Positions 42,830-55,161 of a stretch of DNA of 64,000 nucleotides are shown here, piece by piece. The stretch covers positions 76,001 to 140,000 of the forward strand of contig JACEVL010000030.1 of NCBI GenBank assembly GCA_020284085.1, read 5' to 3'. Positions within the stretch are counted from its first letter, which is position 1, and each line of letters opens with the position of its first letter. A program made the translations under genes and the position numbers. This DNA is from Aporrectodea caliginosa (Eukaryota > Annelida > Clitellata > Crassiclitellata > Lumbricidae). The notes under the pieces were generated by a model. It made no database searches. It was not told where the DNA came from and worked only from the letters and a program-made list of their open reading frames with translations.

Positions 42830-43510
42830 TGAGCGGGAGACAACATTGATATGATCAGACAGAGAGAGGACAGGATCCAGAATGAATCAAAGATCATGCA
42901 AAGATGAAGAAAAGTGCGCATTGGGAAACGTAGGCGAAGGGACTCAGAGTCAATCCCGGCAAGCTGGGCATGGTTACCGAGCCAAATGTATACTGGGTCT
43001 TGTCTTGGTTTAGAAAAAAGGTTAACGGACAACCATCAATCAAGAACAGCTGAAGCCTCTAGAATACGTTCAACCAGAGCTGCGGCTGTGACGGCAGGGC
43101 CATGAAGGTAAGGCATTAATGGAACCAAAAAAGAGCAGACTAGCAGAGTTAACAATCCCAAACGACCTAGACAGCAGGTCTTAGAGGATGGTGTGATCAA
43201 TAGTGTCAAAAGCAGAACTGATGTTATATAGGGAGAGTAGAATGATGTGGCTACGGCCCACATAATGAAATATATCTGATAGAAAACTCACCATAAGAGA
43301 TTCCGTCGAGTGGAATTTCCTAAATCCAGGCTGAAGAGAAGGCCTTAGAGGATGGTGTGATCAATAGTGTCAAAAGCGGAACTGATGTTATAGAGGGAGA
43401 GTAGAATGATGTGGCTACGGCCCACATAATGAAATATATCTGATAGAAAACTCACCATAAGAGATTCCGTCGAGTGGAATTTCCTAAATCCAGGCTGAAG
43501 AGAAGGCATT
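42830..43510 (-). pseudogene. Inverted LINE reverse transcriptase fragments and a 164-bp tandem duplication
   Basis: Minus strand encodes FRKFHSTETSL and ISSAFDTIDHTIL from the same kind of LINE as 42075-42440, plus a downstream RT part (YIWLGNHAQLAGID). The block 43181-43343 is repeated at 43345-43507 with two or three differences, period 164 bp. Confidence 0.62.
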
Positions 43511-44290
43511 AGAGAGTGAAGACCAATCTATAGTGGCCCAGTTGAAGAGAGATACATTTCTCATATGGGGTAGAACAGTCTGCCGTAGTTCCTGTCTGTG
43601 TTCGAACATCGAAAACTATGTTTTAGACCGAGTAGGCATTGTAGCTTTTATGCTTCGACATTTCGCGATTATTCATGAACAAAATGGAATGTTCCTAGCG
43701 CTCAATTCATCGGACAAAGTGTTCATACAGCTTAAATGACAACAGACTCAATGAAAGATTGCAAACAAAACTATACTAAAACTGTGCAAAAAATTAAAAC
43801 AAATGTGTCCTGTTAAATAATCCCGCATCACAATGTACCGTTGGAACGGCGGTCCAGGGCTGAATCGAATGACATACTATCGGGTTGAAATATCTCGAAG
43901 GGTAAAACAGTTATTAGTGTTTAACCGTTTTCAGACTTAGCGACATGTTGCGAAACATGGGAAATGGTACAAAAGTTAATAACTTCTATAAATACGGGGA
44001 ATATTCTGGAAATTAATACATCTGTTTCATTCAGTTTTAAGAGCTCTTTCCAACGGTATATTGAATGACAGTTAATTAGTTTTCAATTAGAATATTTTTA
44101 AAGAAAACCTGCGATTTTCTCGAAAAAACGCTATTTTTCGTAACTTTGGCCCTCTTGGGGAGCATCAAGACATTAAAAATTTTAAAAACTTTTTCGACAT
44201 TTTTTGAGCCCATACCATAAGGCAACTTTTGGTTGCTATTACTTTTTGAATTTCTAATTTTCGCTTTTTTCACTCCACCCTAATAAGTAG

Positions 44291-44559
44291 GCCTACTTAG
44301 CTCTCCACAGAATGACAGTACAATTTGCATTAAATTAATTATAAGTTTTATAACCGAAGAATTTATCGAATTACATTTACTGCTACGCTACCGGAAGTAG
44401 CCGTTTCAATGAAGCATACTGTTAACGTCAGATTATACGTAAATTCAATATCCTGAATCTATCCACTTGGGTCTAATGCAATTTTTCTTGTTTTCTCAAT
44501 ATCCCATTTTCAGACTTGCGTATAGCTTCGTAGGACCAAGGCACAGTGCCTACTGTGGC
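44291..44559. other. Unassigned non-coding stretch
   Basis: About 270 bp without recognised repeat or gene. Confidence 0.4.
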
Positions 44560-44895
44560 TAGTGGATAATACGACCCCACTACTACTCGGCGTGATAACA
44601 ATTGCTGATGTGCTGGCTCGCAGAACCCTTCGCTCTGCCTCTAGCGGGGAACATTTGGTCATTTGTGCTAGAACCTCAACCCGTCAGCGTCGTGCTTTCT
44701 CAGTTGTAGGTCCTTCTATCTGGAATGGTCTCCCATTGGAGATACGCCTGTTATCTATGGAAAACTCATTTACGTTCTACAGGCTCCTCAAAAATTATTT
44801 GTATCACCGTGGTTGAACTGGGAGCGCCTCTGAGTAGGTTTCTTGAAGGGGCGCTATATAAATTCATGAAATGAATGAATGACTGAATGAATTTT
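44560..44895 (+). pseudogene. LINE C-terminal fragment with (TGAA)n tail
   Basis: The frame 44562-44816 ends with STRQRRAFSVVGPSIWNGLP...NYLYHRG and a stop, the standard C-terminal block of CR1/L2-like ORF2 proteins. It is followed by gggagcgcctctgagtagg...ggggcgctatataaat and a (TGAA)n tail. This 3' tail is shared with the SINE at 52955-53170. Confidence 0.72.
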
Positions 44896-45012
44896 GCTGA
44901 GTATTTAAGCTGAACGGCCTTGCCAACATCACCACTTCCTGTCAGTGCCAGTCCCAAGAATGGACAAAGAAAAATTGTTACGCTAATCATCTTTGTTTTA
45001 GACACAGCGTCG
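44896..45012 (+). repeat. Background repeat R
   Basis: Interrupted by the TTAA element; the sequence resumes at 45799 (agcagcaac...). Confidence 0.55.
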
Positions 45013-45016
45013 TTAA

Positions 45017-45794
45017 CCCTCGGGCTACCAAGAGGGGGTGGTTACCCCCACCCCTACGTTTTATGCATACTTTTTCCATATGGAATATAATTTTTGCATT
45101 TTTAGGTAGCTGTAGCAGATTCATTGGCGCACATTTTGAGGTAAACATCATGGTGGTAGCCCACGCCATTCAAAAGTTATACCTGATATACCCGAGGCAC
45201 CAAAGGGGTGGATACCACCCCTTAGTTTTTTCGACTATAGCTTATTGACTATTCTTCCTAGAAGAGAAACAATTATACCATTCTTTAGAGGGAATGTAGG
45301 GCTTCATTTTCATACCTACATCTTTGTCTTTTGAATACCGGAAGTGATCAAAATAAATAATAATACGCGTAATCTGTGTGAAAATGGCTGAATACAGCAT
45401 TACAACGTAAACCGATATATATATATGTATGGATGTATATGCATGGATGTACATTTATACTATATAAACATGTGTAGGGATGATTGTGTGTATCTTTTAT
45501 ACATAGGCCCTAGATTAGTTTCAAAACACACATAATTTTATATTTGTTTATCCAAAAAGTACAAAATGTACGCAATAATATAAAATATTGCTAATTAATG
45601 AGTTCCGTTGTTAAAAGTGATGTAATTTCGAGGTGCATTCACATAATGTACATCTAAATTTCTGTGCAGAAATGAATGCTGCATCCATTGCTATATTACA
45701 AGTTATGATATGTGAAACCAAACACGAAATCCAGAAGGGGGTGGTTACCACCCCTTGGTAGCCGATGTCACAAAAAAGCTTGGTAGCCCTAAGG
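45017..45794. mobile_element. TTAA-flanked MITE, piggyBac-like, 778 bp
   Basis: TTAA at 45013-45016 and 45795-45798. Ends CCCTCGGGCTACCAAG and CTTGGTAGCCCTAAGG (inverted). Palindromic blocks (gggggtggttaccccc; ggggtggataccacccc; gggggtggttaccacccc) sit near both ends. No transposase remains. Confidence 0.78.
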
Positions 45795-45798
45795 TTAA

Positions 45799-46389
45799 GC
45801 AGCAACAAAGTTGAACAAACCGACCAAACGGCCCTGTCATTGCTGCCGTAAGATGTCGCGTAATATTGGATCATAATTTCCAAAGAAAGGATTTCCTAAA
45901 GACGCCCGTGCTAATTAAATGTATAAGACCTCCCACATTTTAATAATTATTTCCTTTTAATCGCTCGCGTCCAATCATAATAAGACATTAAATGTCAAAA
46001 CTTCATCGTTTAAGAATGAAGCATATGAACTAATTTGCAATTACACACCTTTAAAACGTTGATAGATTGAGATATATATTTTTGTCTCGTTCAACGGTTA
46101 TTATCTGTTATTAGATAATAAATCATTTTTACATGCCTCATAATGTACAATCTTCGTCGAAACCGATTAGGGTAACAACTCAATGTTGTGCTCAATGTTG
46201 TGATATTCAGCTAAAAATGGCGTGGCCTTCGTATCCGTTCTTGTAGTGTATTATAGTCCATATATACTGGGTTCACTATTAAGGACGTCCATAAATAGGG
46301 GCATGGAGGAGTCACACGGACGTAGGCATCTAAATGAGTTGTACATTAGTACAATCTCTGTTTTATCTGCAGCAGAGCCCGAAAAGCGC
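45799..46389 (+). repeat. Background repeat R
   Basis: Aligns with 41000-41340, 47460-47900 and 58800-59240. No gene. Confidence 0.62.
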
Positions 46390-46560
46390 CTGGGCATTTT
46401 ATGAACACACTGTTTGGGTATACTAGGCTACAGTTTTAGGTTTGTTGAGGAAGGATTCAGATAGAGTCTCAGTGTGTAGGCGTAGGTGTAAAGGAAGGGC
46501 GTTCCAAACCACTGGGCCCACCACAGAAAAGGCTCGATTCTTCATAGTTGCAGTACGAAC
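46390..46560 (-). pseudogene. LINE C-terminal scrap
   Basis: Minus strand encodes NRAFSVVGPVVWNALP followed by HLRLHTETLSESFLN and a stop, the C-terminal block of a CR1/L2-like ORF2. About 110 bp of coding remain. Confidence 0.68.
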
Positions 46561-47095
46561 GAACGAAACCAAGAGAACTCCCTTTTCCGAAATTATTTTA
46601 AACAGTTCTCACCGTTCGAATGGCATGATACATGCAGCTCTGACTAGAGAAGAAAATCAGAAACATAGAGATTTCACAGCAATTGACAGCTTAGGCCAAT
46701 GGCGATTATTGTAGCACAGTCAAACTCTTTTTTGAAGGTGTCTAATAGACGCAATATGCTATCCAGTGTTTAACGACATCTTTTGGCTAAAAAGACCATT
46801 GACGTCGACAGAAATTATAATTATACAGCTAAAATATGCAGTGGTGCCAGTGCCAAGGAGGAGGGATACACTAATGATCTTTGTCATCACACAATGTCGT
46901 TAAACAGTAGCCTAACTAACCATCCTCAATCAACTGATATAATTATAATTCCGATTAATTATGTAGCGGTTGAAATGGAAAGCAAGGACGACGACAATGG
47001 CATTCAAAGCTTTAGGAGATCGTTAAACAATGAAGTACTGCTACTAGAACTCGGCATGATAAAATTAATGAGGTCGCTGAGTAAGTTACATAAAG
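46561..47095 (+). repeat. Background repeat R
   Basis: Matches 24363-24900, 51600-51780 and 59460-59690. A minus-strand terminal module lies at 46760-46815 and a plus-strand one at 46980-47030. Confidence 0.6.
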
Positions 47096-47322
47096 TAATA
47101 ATAATAATAATATCTTTTCTTTAATAAGCGCCTGACAAACGCACTGCGCTGTACATTTACATGTTATGCAATTTAAATCTTAACTACTAACAGAACAGAC
47201 AGCCTGCAATACAACGGCGCTAATAGCAGCCTACAAAGCATATCCGCCCAACGGGGCTCGAACTCGGTACCTCTCGGTCTCTGTGCCAGATGTTTTCCAA
47301 TGCGCCACGGGCCCCCCCCCCG
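47096..47322 (-). mobile_element. tRNA-derived SINE, family S1
   Basis: On the minus strand: a G-run, gtggcgcattggaaaacatc (A-box region), cgagttcgagcccc (B box), a body, and a tail gcgcttattaaagaaa plus AAT-type repeats. A second copy on the plus strand lies at 54788-55026. The head resembles a tRNA, but the anticodon arm is not preserved. Confidence 0.75.
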
Positions 47323-48766
47323 TGACGTGAAGGAAACGGCCTAGTCAACTTCGCCACTACCCGCACTCTAGTAGTGCTGGTCCCATGCCTGGAAATAGAA
47401 GGAGGGCGACGCTAATTATCTCTGTTATGACAGAACGTCGTTAAACAGCAACTAACCAACCAAACAGCCTTGCTATTGCTGCCGTAAGATGTCGCTTAAT
47501 ACTGCATCATAATTTCCAAAATAAGGATTTCCTACAGACGTCTGTTTTAATTATAAGACGCCCGCATTTTAATATTTCAATTTAATCGCTCGCGTCCAAT
47601 CCTAAGACGTCAAGTGCCAAAACCTCTGTCGCTTAAGCCTGAAGCGCATTAAATACTACAATTACACACCTTTTAAATATTGATAATTTCTTGTATATAT
47701 TATAATTTAATTCAGTTGCTGGATACGCCAATCATCGTCTATTTGGCGGCGTCGTTAAATAAACGTATTACACAGTTGCTGGATATTCGATCGTCAATTG
47801 AGACCCACAAAATGTATAATTTTCTTCGAAACCGTTAGGGTATACAACTAATTGTTGTGATCTCCAACTAAAACGGGTGTGCCTCTTCCAATGTATTATA
47901 CTGGGTTTTGTCCATTAAGGATGTCCGCAAATAGGGAGAGGGAAGAGTCTCGCGGATGGCTAGGGAGGCGGACAAGGGATGAATATTACATGTATAATTG
48001 TATATACTCAATGCGGAAGAAGGCATCTAAACGAGGTGCATAGAAGTATAATCTCTGCCTCTAAACTAACCGAAGTCCTTTGGCAGAATGTCGCAGTTCA
48101 TGTAAATGTAAATGTATACCTTTTCTTATAGCGACGGCTTGGACTCGACCCCGCTCAGTTTTCAATAAATTTATCGGGTAAGATCCTTCACCAAAGCTGC
48201 CTCTTTGAATGGGTACCACGCCATTTAAGGTCCCAGTGTATGAACAATATCACAGTTCGGCGATTTCGACATTGATACCCCAATCATAGCCCAGGTGCTC
48301 TGTTGAAGTGGGGGTGATCGCATCAGAGGATGGAGAGGGTGATGCCAAATGCGAAAAATATGGCAGGGCGGTGTCCACAGTAGGTCGATGCCACGGGACT
48401 CTTTTCTGAACAGATGCCTCAGATGGCCAAATGACAACGCCCAACATTATTCAACCGCTCCCTTGAATCCCCTTTCGGCTGTGTCTCGGCATAATTTTCG
48501 ACCACGGTGTATCATTTACAGATGTCGATTCTATTTGACGACATAGGACGAGTCTTTCGTTAGGTAAACATCGCCTTCTGATTTATAATTGAAGACGACA
48601 TCGACCAAGAAGGCTCTTCTAAGGACGCCCATGCTAATTTAAAGACGCCCGCATTCTAATATATTGTTTTCATTGATCGCTTCAAGTCGTAATATGTAAA
48701 GTGTCAAAAACCTCTGTCGTTTAAGACTGAAGACCATGAAATACTAAACTACACACCTTTAAAACG
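47323..48766 (+). repeat. Background repeat R
   Basis: A long R copy with the blocks of 12900-14120 in the same order. It ends just before a partial B element. No gene. Confidence 0.65.
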
Positions 48767-48823
48767 CTAATCTTTGTCGGCGGCAACGGTCTATGTTGTC
48801 ATAAGCTGACGTTAAACTGTGGA
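48767..48823 (+). mobile_element. B element copy 4, 5'-truncated
   Basis: Lacks the first 20 bp of B and starts at taatctttgtcgg; the tail is ggatcc. Confidence 0.6.
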
Positions 48824-49016
48824 TCCAATCCAGTGTTCGATACTCCATCGCTGGATGGAGCCACTGTTTAATTATAAGACCCAAGCATTCCAATATTTCG
48901 TTTTCCTCGCTGGCGTTCAATTACAAGACGTCAAGTATAAAGACCTCTGTCGTTTAAGACTGAAGCGTTTGAAATACTAAACTTCAATTACACACCTTTA
49001 AAACGCGGACACGTTG

Positions 49017-49061
<45 letters not shown>

Positions 49062-50744
49062 TTAACACACATTCAACGGGTGGATCTTCATCCATTATCT
49101 GGCTTAGGACCGCATACGTTCAATCTGAGTAGAAACCAATTAGGGTAACAACTCATTGTTGTGATCTCCAACTAAAAAATAGCGTGGCCTCTGTAGCCTA
49201 CCCGCTCTTGCAGTTTATACTGGGTTGTCCATTTTGAAGGACGTATGTAAATAGGGGCAGGAGTGGTTACATTCTGCCGGATTTGAGATCCGGAACATCA
49301 GATTTGAGATCCGCCGCCTGAACTATGCATGTGATCCGCCACCAAAATTATAAATTTGGGAGTAACCCTCCTGGAATTGATGTCTGACAACAATTAGGTA
49401 CCTAAATGCGTTTTTTACAACAATGGACGATTACGCAGTGTTAGAGGTGGACGCCAACGGCCTTCATAGCTAGAGGATTTCGTTAAACAATAGTTTACGG
49501 CATATTAAGTGAGGTAGGTCGCTGAGTACTTAGAGTGAGGTAATGGAAACGGCCTTACCAACACCGCCACTATCCGCCTTCTGGTAGTGCTAGTCCCAAG
49601 CCTAAAGAAAACTGTTGATAGAAATTATATGAAAATGAACTTAAATCGTCAGAAACTTTAAATACGTCAGCATCTTATCAGAAACGGAATCAAAGACGAG
49701 AAAGGAGAAAGAACATTTGTGAGAACATTACAAGAAAATGAACGGAAATACATCAACAACTTTAAAGACGTCAACAGCCTTTGTAGCTATAGGATGTCGT
49801 TAAATATTGGATTATGTATATGCGTTCACTATTTTCATATCGGCTGTCCGGCTACTGTAACAGCAAATATATAACTGTTCAGCATTCGACGAAACCGATT
49901 AGGATTGGAACTAATAATTGTTGTGATATCAAACTGAAGACGGGTGTGGACTCTGGATCCGCTCTTGTAGTGTACACTGGCTTGTCCATTGTGGACGTTA
50001 GCAACTAGAGAGGCAGGGAACGGTCACCCAGATTCGGACAAGAGAGGGATACATTCAATTGCGGACGTAACCATATAAATTAGGTTTATTTAAATACAAC
50101 ATTTGCGTCATATACAAACTTCCCTCTGACGGTATCTGATCTAACCGAAGTCCTTTTACAGGATGTGACAGTAAGTGTAAATGTTAACAGTTTTATATAG
50201 CAACCTTAAATGGCGTTGATTCTGCTCATTTTCCAATGAATTGATCGGTTCAGATCCTCCACAACCGCTGTCCTTTGAATGGGTCCCATACCATTTATGG
50301 CCCATGTGTACGTACAGTGTCACAGTTAGTTTTTCGAGATCAACAGGGTATGATCCAATGAGAGCCCAGGCACTCTGCTGCAGTGGGTGCATTCGGATTA
50401 CGGGATGTGGAGGGTGATGCCTCATGCGAAAAAAATGTCAGGGCGGTGTCAACAGATGGTTGATATTGAGGGACTCAGGTGCCACATATTATGGTCAAAA
50501 GACAGCGCCCAACATTACCCCCCACCCGGCTGTGTTTCGACATAATTTACGACGGTGTCGCATTTACAGATGTCGATTCTATTAAATTTTGACGACATAC
50601 GACGAGTCTTTCGTTAGGTAAACATCGTCTTCTGATTTATAATTGAAGACGACATCGACCAATAACAAAACAGAAGAATGTAAAGAGTTACATCGGTTAA
50701 TCGACAGATGGCAACGGTTGACATCATGCATAAGAGTATGCTCA
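48824..50744 (+). repeat. Background repeat R, with a (TA)n run
   Basis: 49018-49062 is a TA array. 49050-49500 is duplicated at 58200-58640. Terminal modules lie at 49448-49495 and 49760-49810. 49850-50730 is a clear R copy. No gene. Confidence 0.62.
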
Positions 50745-51380
50745 ATTTCTCATAGCCCCAAGCCGCAATATTTTGGGCCAACGACTGGCTTGAGAAAATT
50801 TACGGCGGCTTTTCGGCTAACCGTAAAATGACGTAAACTACCTCTTTCGGCAAGCCGTAAAAAATTACGGCTTGAAACATAGTTCGTTCGAAACGTGTAT
50901 GGAATGTAGAATTCCAAAACGCCAATTAATTAGACATTAGAACAGTTTACAATTCCATGAAAAATGAACAATAATATTATTAATGGCACACAGAAAGTCA
51001 TACGAAACAGTAGGCTACAGTTTCAACAAGTCCGAACTTGTGAGCTAATCTACAAAGTCATCACTCTTTGAAACCACAAATAGCCTTATAGGCTTCTTAC
51101 GAATTTGTTGACGAGCTCTCGTTTCCCTACTGCCGCCTGAACTTTACACCTTTTGTATTGTATTGTATTGTATTTGAGCACTTGTTCGTATTACTACTAT
51201 AGTAGGCCTACTACCACACTGACGGTGTGCCATCTCAAGAAAGTTTAAGTAAACAATTATAGGCCTATATACGTAAAAAAATTGTCGGCGGTTTTTCGGC
51301 TAAGCCGTAAACTTTCCGGCGGCTAATCGGCTTGGACAAAAATTCGGCGGCTCGGCGGTTATGGCGGCGGCTTGGGGTAT
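50745..51380. mobile_element. Unclassified insertion with inverted ends and a 12-bp duplication
   Basis: AGAGTATGCTCA is found at 50733-50744 and 51381-51392. The inner ends are inverted: catagccccaagccgc on the left and gcggcttggggtat on the right. The arms are rich in ggcttttcggctaa and gccgtaaa motifs in both senses. No ORF. Confidence 0.62.
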
Positions 51381-52361
51381 AGAGTATGCTCAGGGCGTTC
51401 TGCATATTCATGGCTCCCATCCACCAGGACAGGATTAGAGGCTGGACTCCACCTTAGCACATAGCTGTTCAAAAGAGGGAGTACTCTAGGAAATAGAAGG
51501 CTGAGTCAACCTTATGGTGTAATCGGATATCGAACCCGTGTCCTTCCGGTCTTCTTGTCACCGTGTTATCATTCAGCCATCTCTCCGCAACAAAGGACTT
51601 AGTGTTGACGTCGACAGTAATTATGGTGGACAGTTCTCACCGTTCGTAATGGAATAATACATGCAGCTCTGACTACAGAAGAAATGCAGAAGTTAAAGTG
51701 GCAGCCTAATACCAATGGCGATTATTGTAGCACAGTCAAACTCTTTTTTAAAGGTGTCTAATGGAAGCATTTTGTTATCCCTATACCTCTAACTTTTTGC
51801 AGTTTCTTTATTGAACACCTATAATAATTATTATTATATCCGCGCCTCAGATTCACATTTCGGTGTGACCTTGCGCGCGTTACAAATTTATTTAATAATA
51901 ATAATAATAATACGGCTCTTCCTCGTAGCAAAGGTACTTAAACACCTCAATTTCTTGCTGTGGACCCAAAAGCGTTAACAACTACCTCAGTCACTATAAT
52001 TCGCCCTTTCGCCTGAATGAAATTCCAGTAAGAAAGCACGAACAATAATTTGTTAGAAGGGTTAACTTTAAAAATAATCAAACATTTTCTAAAATTCTAG
52101 GCCCCTGGACTTCGTCTACTCCGCCTCTAAGTTGAACAGTTCTGTTCTGCCGTTTTTAGACATTTGTAGAAAAAGGGAAGAGGAATAAGAAGATCACGAG
52201 GCACAAAGGTTTTCCACGAAGAGAAGAAGATCAACATGGACGCGGGATCGATTCCCGATACCCTCCCAAAGGTCGACTCAGCCTTTCATTGCAAGGTGGC
52301 GTTGGAAAATGAGCAATAGGACAGATGGGCGCCCTGCATGGCTACCAAATAGTTAAAATCG
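51381..52361 (+). repeat. Background repeat R with SINE-like segment
   Basis: 51451-51475 preserves the uninterrupted target of the outer LTR element. 51478-51598 carries on the minus strand the tRNA-like segment also seen at 24180-24362. 51905 onward repeats the window's first 450 bp. Confidence 0.65.
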
Positions 52362-52570
52362 AATCCTGTAATAACTTGTAATCATTTGTATGTAGAAATA
52401 AGTCGCGAGAACTTGACAAAGTCTTTGCCTATCAACTTCAACGACCTTTAATTCTATAAGCTGCCGTTAATTAAACAGTAGACTATTCGATGATCTCGCT
52501 AAACACCTTTTGAACATTTTCCACAAAAGCTATATAGGGCTATGCTGTGTCAATCGCTTATTATAACTTA
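52362..52570 (+). repeat. R block duplicated at 40766
   Basis: Matches 40766-40979 closely, with no difference visible to me. Confidence 0.8.
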
Positions 52571-52647
52571 GAGCTGTAATATGCCAAAAACTAATCTTTG
52601 TCGGCGGCAACGGCCTATGTTGTCATAAGCTGCCGTTAAACTGTGGA
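52571..52647 (+). mobile_element. B element copy 5
   Basis: Complete B with ggatccatcc tail; 13-bp duplication ATCGCTTATTATA on both sides, with five extra bases (actta) before the 5' end. Confidence 0.8.
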
Positions 52648-52935
52648 TCCATCCATCCATCGCTTATTATAGTAATTATATAATAATTTGCCACTGAATC
52701 TATACGTGTTCCAATAATAAATTCAACTCCTGGATAAAGCTGGAGGGTGACGTCAGCGTCCCTGGTACACGAACAAGGTGTCATTAATTACTGGAAACAA
52801 TATTCGCCGCTGCTCGTACTCTTTCAGTGCCAGTCCAAATGCTAGAAAAATGCGAAGGGCGACGCTAATAATCTCTGTTATAACATCTCTCCTGTTAGGC
52901 TACATCTGTTATAACACATCCCCCGTGAAACAGTA
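52648..52935 (+). repeat. Background repeat R
   Basis: Shares its blocks with 832-1020 and 5300-5450. Confidence 0.55.
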
Positions 52936-53170
52936 AATGTATGTATGTATGTATGTATGTATGAGCACTTGTTATAGCGCCCCTTCAAGATTTCTACTCA
53001 GAGGCGCTCCCGACTACAGCGCGGACACTGCATCGGAGTTTCACGCCGAAGCGCATGAGCAATTGCGAGTGAAGGACTTGCCCAGGGTCCCTACGCGGCG
53101 GCTTGAGGTGGATTCGAACCCGCAACCCTCTGGCTGCAAGGCACCGAACATAACCTTACACCACCGCGCC
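52936..53170 (-). mobile_element. tRNA-derived SINE, family S2, with LINE-type tail
   Basis: The minus strand begins ggggcgcggtggtgtaaggt (A box), has gcgggttcgaatccacc (B box), a short body, then gggagcgcctctgagtag...cttgaaggggcgctataac and a (CATA)n tail (52936-52965). Its last 50 bp match the LINE 3' end at 44818-44865. Confidence 0.8.
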
Positions 53171-54787
53171 CCAATTGTATTGTGTTGTGTTGTATTATAA
53201 CAAATCGCCGTTAAACAGCAAATAACCAATAATCGTTGGTCATACAGAAAACTATGGAAAATCGCATGCAAATTTCTTTGTAAGTGACTTAAAATACTCG
53301 TTTTTAACAATAATTAATTACAAAAGGAGAAACAATTAATGGGGATCTACAGTTGCGACAATTTGTTTTATAAATAATAGCAAAAAACAAACAGAACAGA
53401 ATAAAATGAGAATCGAAAAAAGGTAACTAAAGAATCATCATCATCAAATCATCAAATATTCGTTTAATAGAAGTTGTAAGCCTAGTGTCAGTTTAACGAC
53501 GTGCAGTGTGTGATAACATAGATCATAAGCGACGCCCTCCTCCTTTGCCCAGGCTCGGGACTGGCACTGCCAGAGTGCGAGCAGTGGCCGAGCTGGTAAG
53601 TAAAGAAGGAGAATTTTATTTATCTGAGACAAAAAAGGCGAAGGTTATTTGTTGCAGATATTAACAAGGATCAACGCCCTCAGTGCCATTTATGCATTTA
53701 CGGCGTCCATGAATTACACGAGTCATCGCTAGCCAAACAGGTGAGCTATGCTACGACGAAAACTTAAAAAAATGTTTCCTATCGACTTCAACGGTCATTG
53801 GTGCTATGCGATTACGTTAAGCAATAAAAAAATATTAGCCAATAAACGATTGAATATAGACACTTTCAATAAGATTTAATCTTAATCTATAAAATTAGAA
53901 ATTGCGTAATATATTAGCAGCCTGGCGAGCCGCTCAGCAGCATGGCCTTTTATGTCACAAGATGTCGTTTAAGGATAGAAACTACTGGATAAAATAAAAA
54001 TGTCGAGTTAGACACCTTTAATAAGATGTTTTTATATCTATATATATTTCCAAGAACTAGCCTAGTACAGTTAATGTTATAACTGAAAAACTTAGTTAGC
54101 CATTGGAATCAGAGTTGAGCGACATTAGCCTACTGTGGCTGTGGCATCAAAGGCCGTTTAACTAAAAGCAGTGCCAATATGGATGGTGCTTAGAATTGAA
54201 ACGGCATGTGGTGTAATAGGAAGACGAGGAATTGGCATAGAATTTGTGAAAGTGTCGTTAAACAGTAACTAGCCGACTGTGAGGCTATATAAGCCATGAT
54301 GTTCATATTTCTCGCTTTGGCATTCAAAAGAACTTCCCGACAATTGTAAACGCCTTTGAATCTTAACTCTTAGTAAAAATTTCGAAAATGTTGAATTAGA
54401 AACCTTTAATTAAATATTTCTTTGACCTATATATTTTCTGAAATCGCTGATCTTTGTCATCGCACAGTGTCGTTAAACTGAAACTACTACTACTATCAAA
54501 GACGGGGCTTATATAAATATTCGTCGTAATCTTTGTTTCCACGGCCTTAACGGCTTTTGGTGTCATAAGACGACGTTCAACTTTGGAATAATAATTATAA
54601 TAAATCATCTGCGTTAACTCTGTCACTGCCCGTATCTATGGCAGTGCCAGTCCCAAGCCTGGATGAAGGAGGAGAGCGACGCCGATGATCTATGTTGTGA
54701 CACAGTGTCGTTAAACAGTAGCCTACCTAACCAACCTCAGTGAACTGATCCAATATCGGTTATTTACCGGTTGATAGGTAAGGCAAG
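53171..54787 (+). repeat. Background repeat R
   Basis: 53490-53600 is an inverted R fragment. 53640-54480 parallels 30660-31520 and 60000-60500. A terminal module of the LINE type lies at 54537-54590. No gene. Confidence 0.6.
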
Positions 54788-54994
54788 GGGGGGGCCGATA
54801 GCGCATTGGATAACATCTGGCGCAGAGAGCGAGAGGTACCGAGTTCGAGCCCCGTTGGGCGGATATGCTTTGTAGGCTGCTACTAGCGCCGTGTATTGCA
54901 GGCTGTCTGTTCTGTTAGTAGTTAAGATTGTTTCGATTGCATAACATGTAAATGTACAGCGCAGTGCGTTTGTCAGGCGCTTAATAAAGATAAA

Positions 54995-55026
<32 letters not shown>
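54788..55026 (+). mobile_element. tRNA-derived SINE, family S1, plus strand
   Basis: G-run, then gatagcgcattggataacatc (A-box region), ccgagttcgagcccc (B box), body similar to 47096-47322, and a gcgcttaataaagataaat tail leading into (ATT)n. Confidence 0.78.
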
Positions 55027-55028
<2 letters not shown>

Positions 55029-55161
55029 TTTTTTCCCCGAGGTACATATGATCCCTCAGGATTGCAAAAATTAGGGGGCGCGTTGTTCTGGAATGGCTAT
55101 TCTTCACAGATGGATTGGTGGGTTAGGAAAAGTGCTAGAAAAAGCAACTGCGTTGAAGCGC

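Larger units (their letters stand above)
41351..44282. mobile_element. Fold-back DNA transposon, 2.9 kb, hAT-like ends
   Basis: Flanked by the 8-bp duplication ATAAGTAG (41343-41350 and 44283-44290). Termini TAGGGTGGAGTGAAAAAAGC and its inverse. The inverted arms extend about 800 bp from each end (41351-42150 against 43480-44282) with few mismatches, so the element could fold into a very large hairpin. The centre contains decayed LINE reverse transcriptase pieces in both orientations. No transposase is seen. An 8-bp duplication with TAGGG ends suggests hAT. Confidence 0.82.

Noticed and set aside
54788..54870. tRNA gene candidate
   Set aside because: A- and B-box-like sequences are present, but the cloverleaf arms do not pair and the unit continues into a SINE body and tail.
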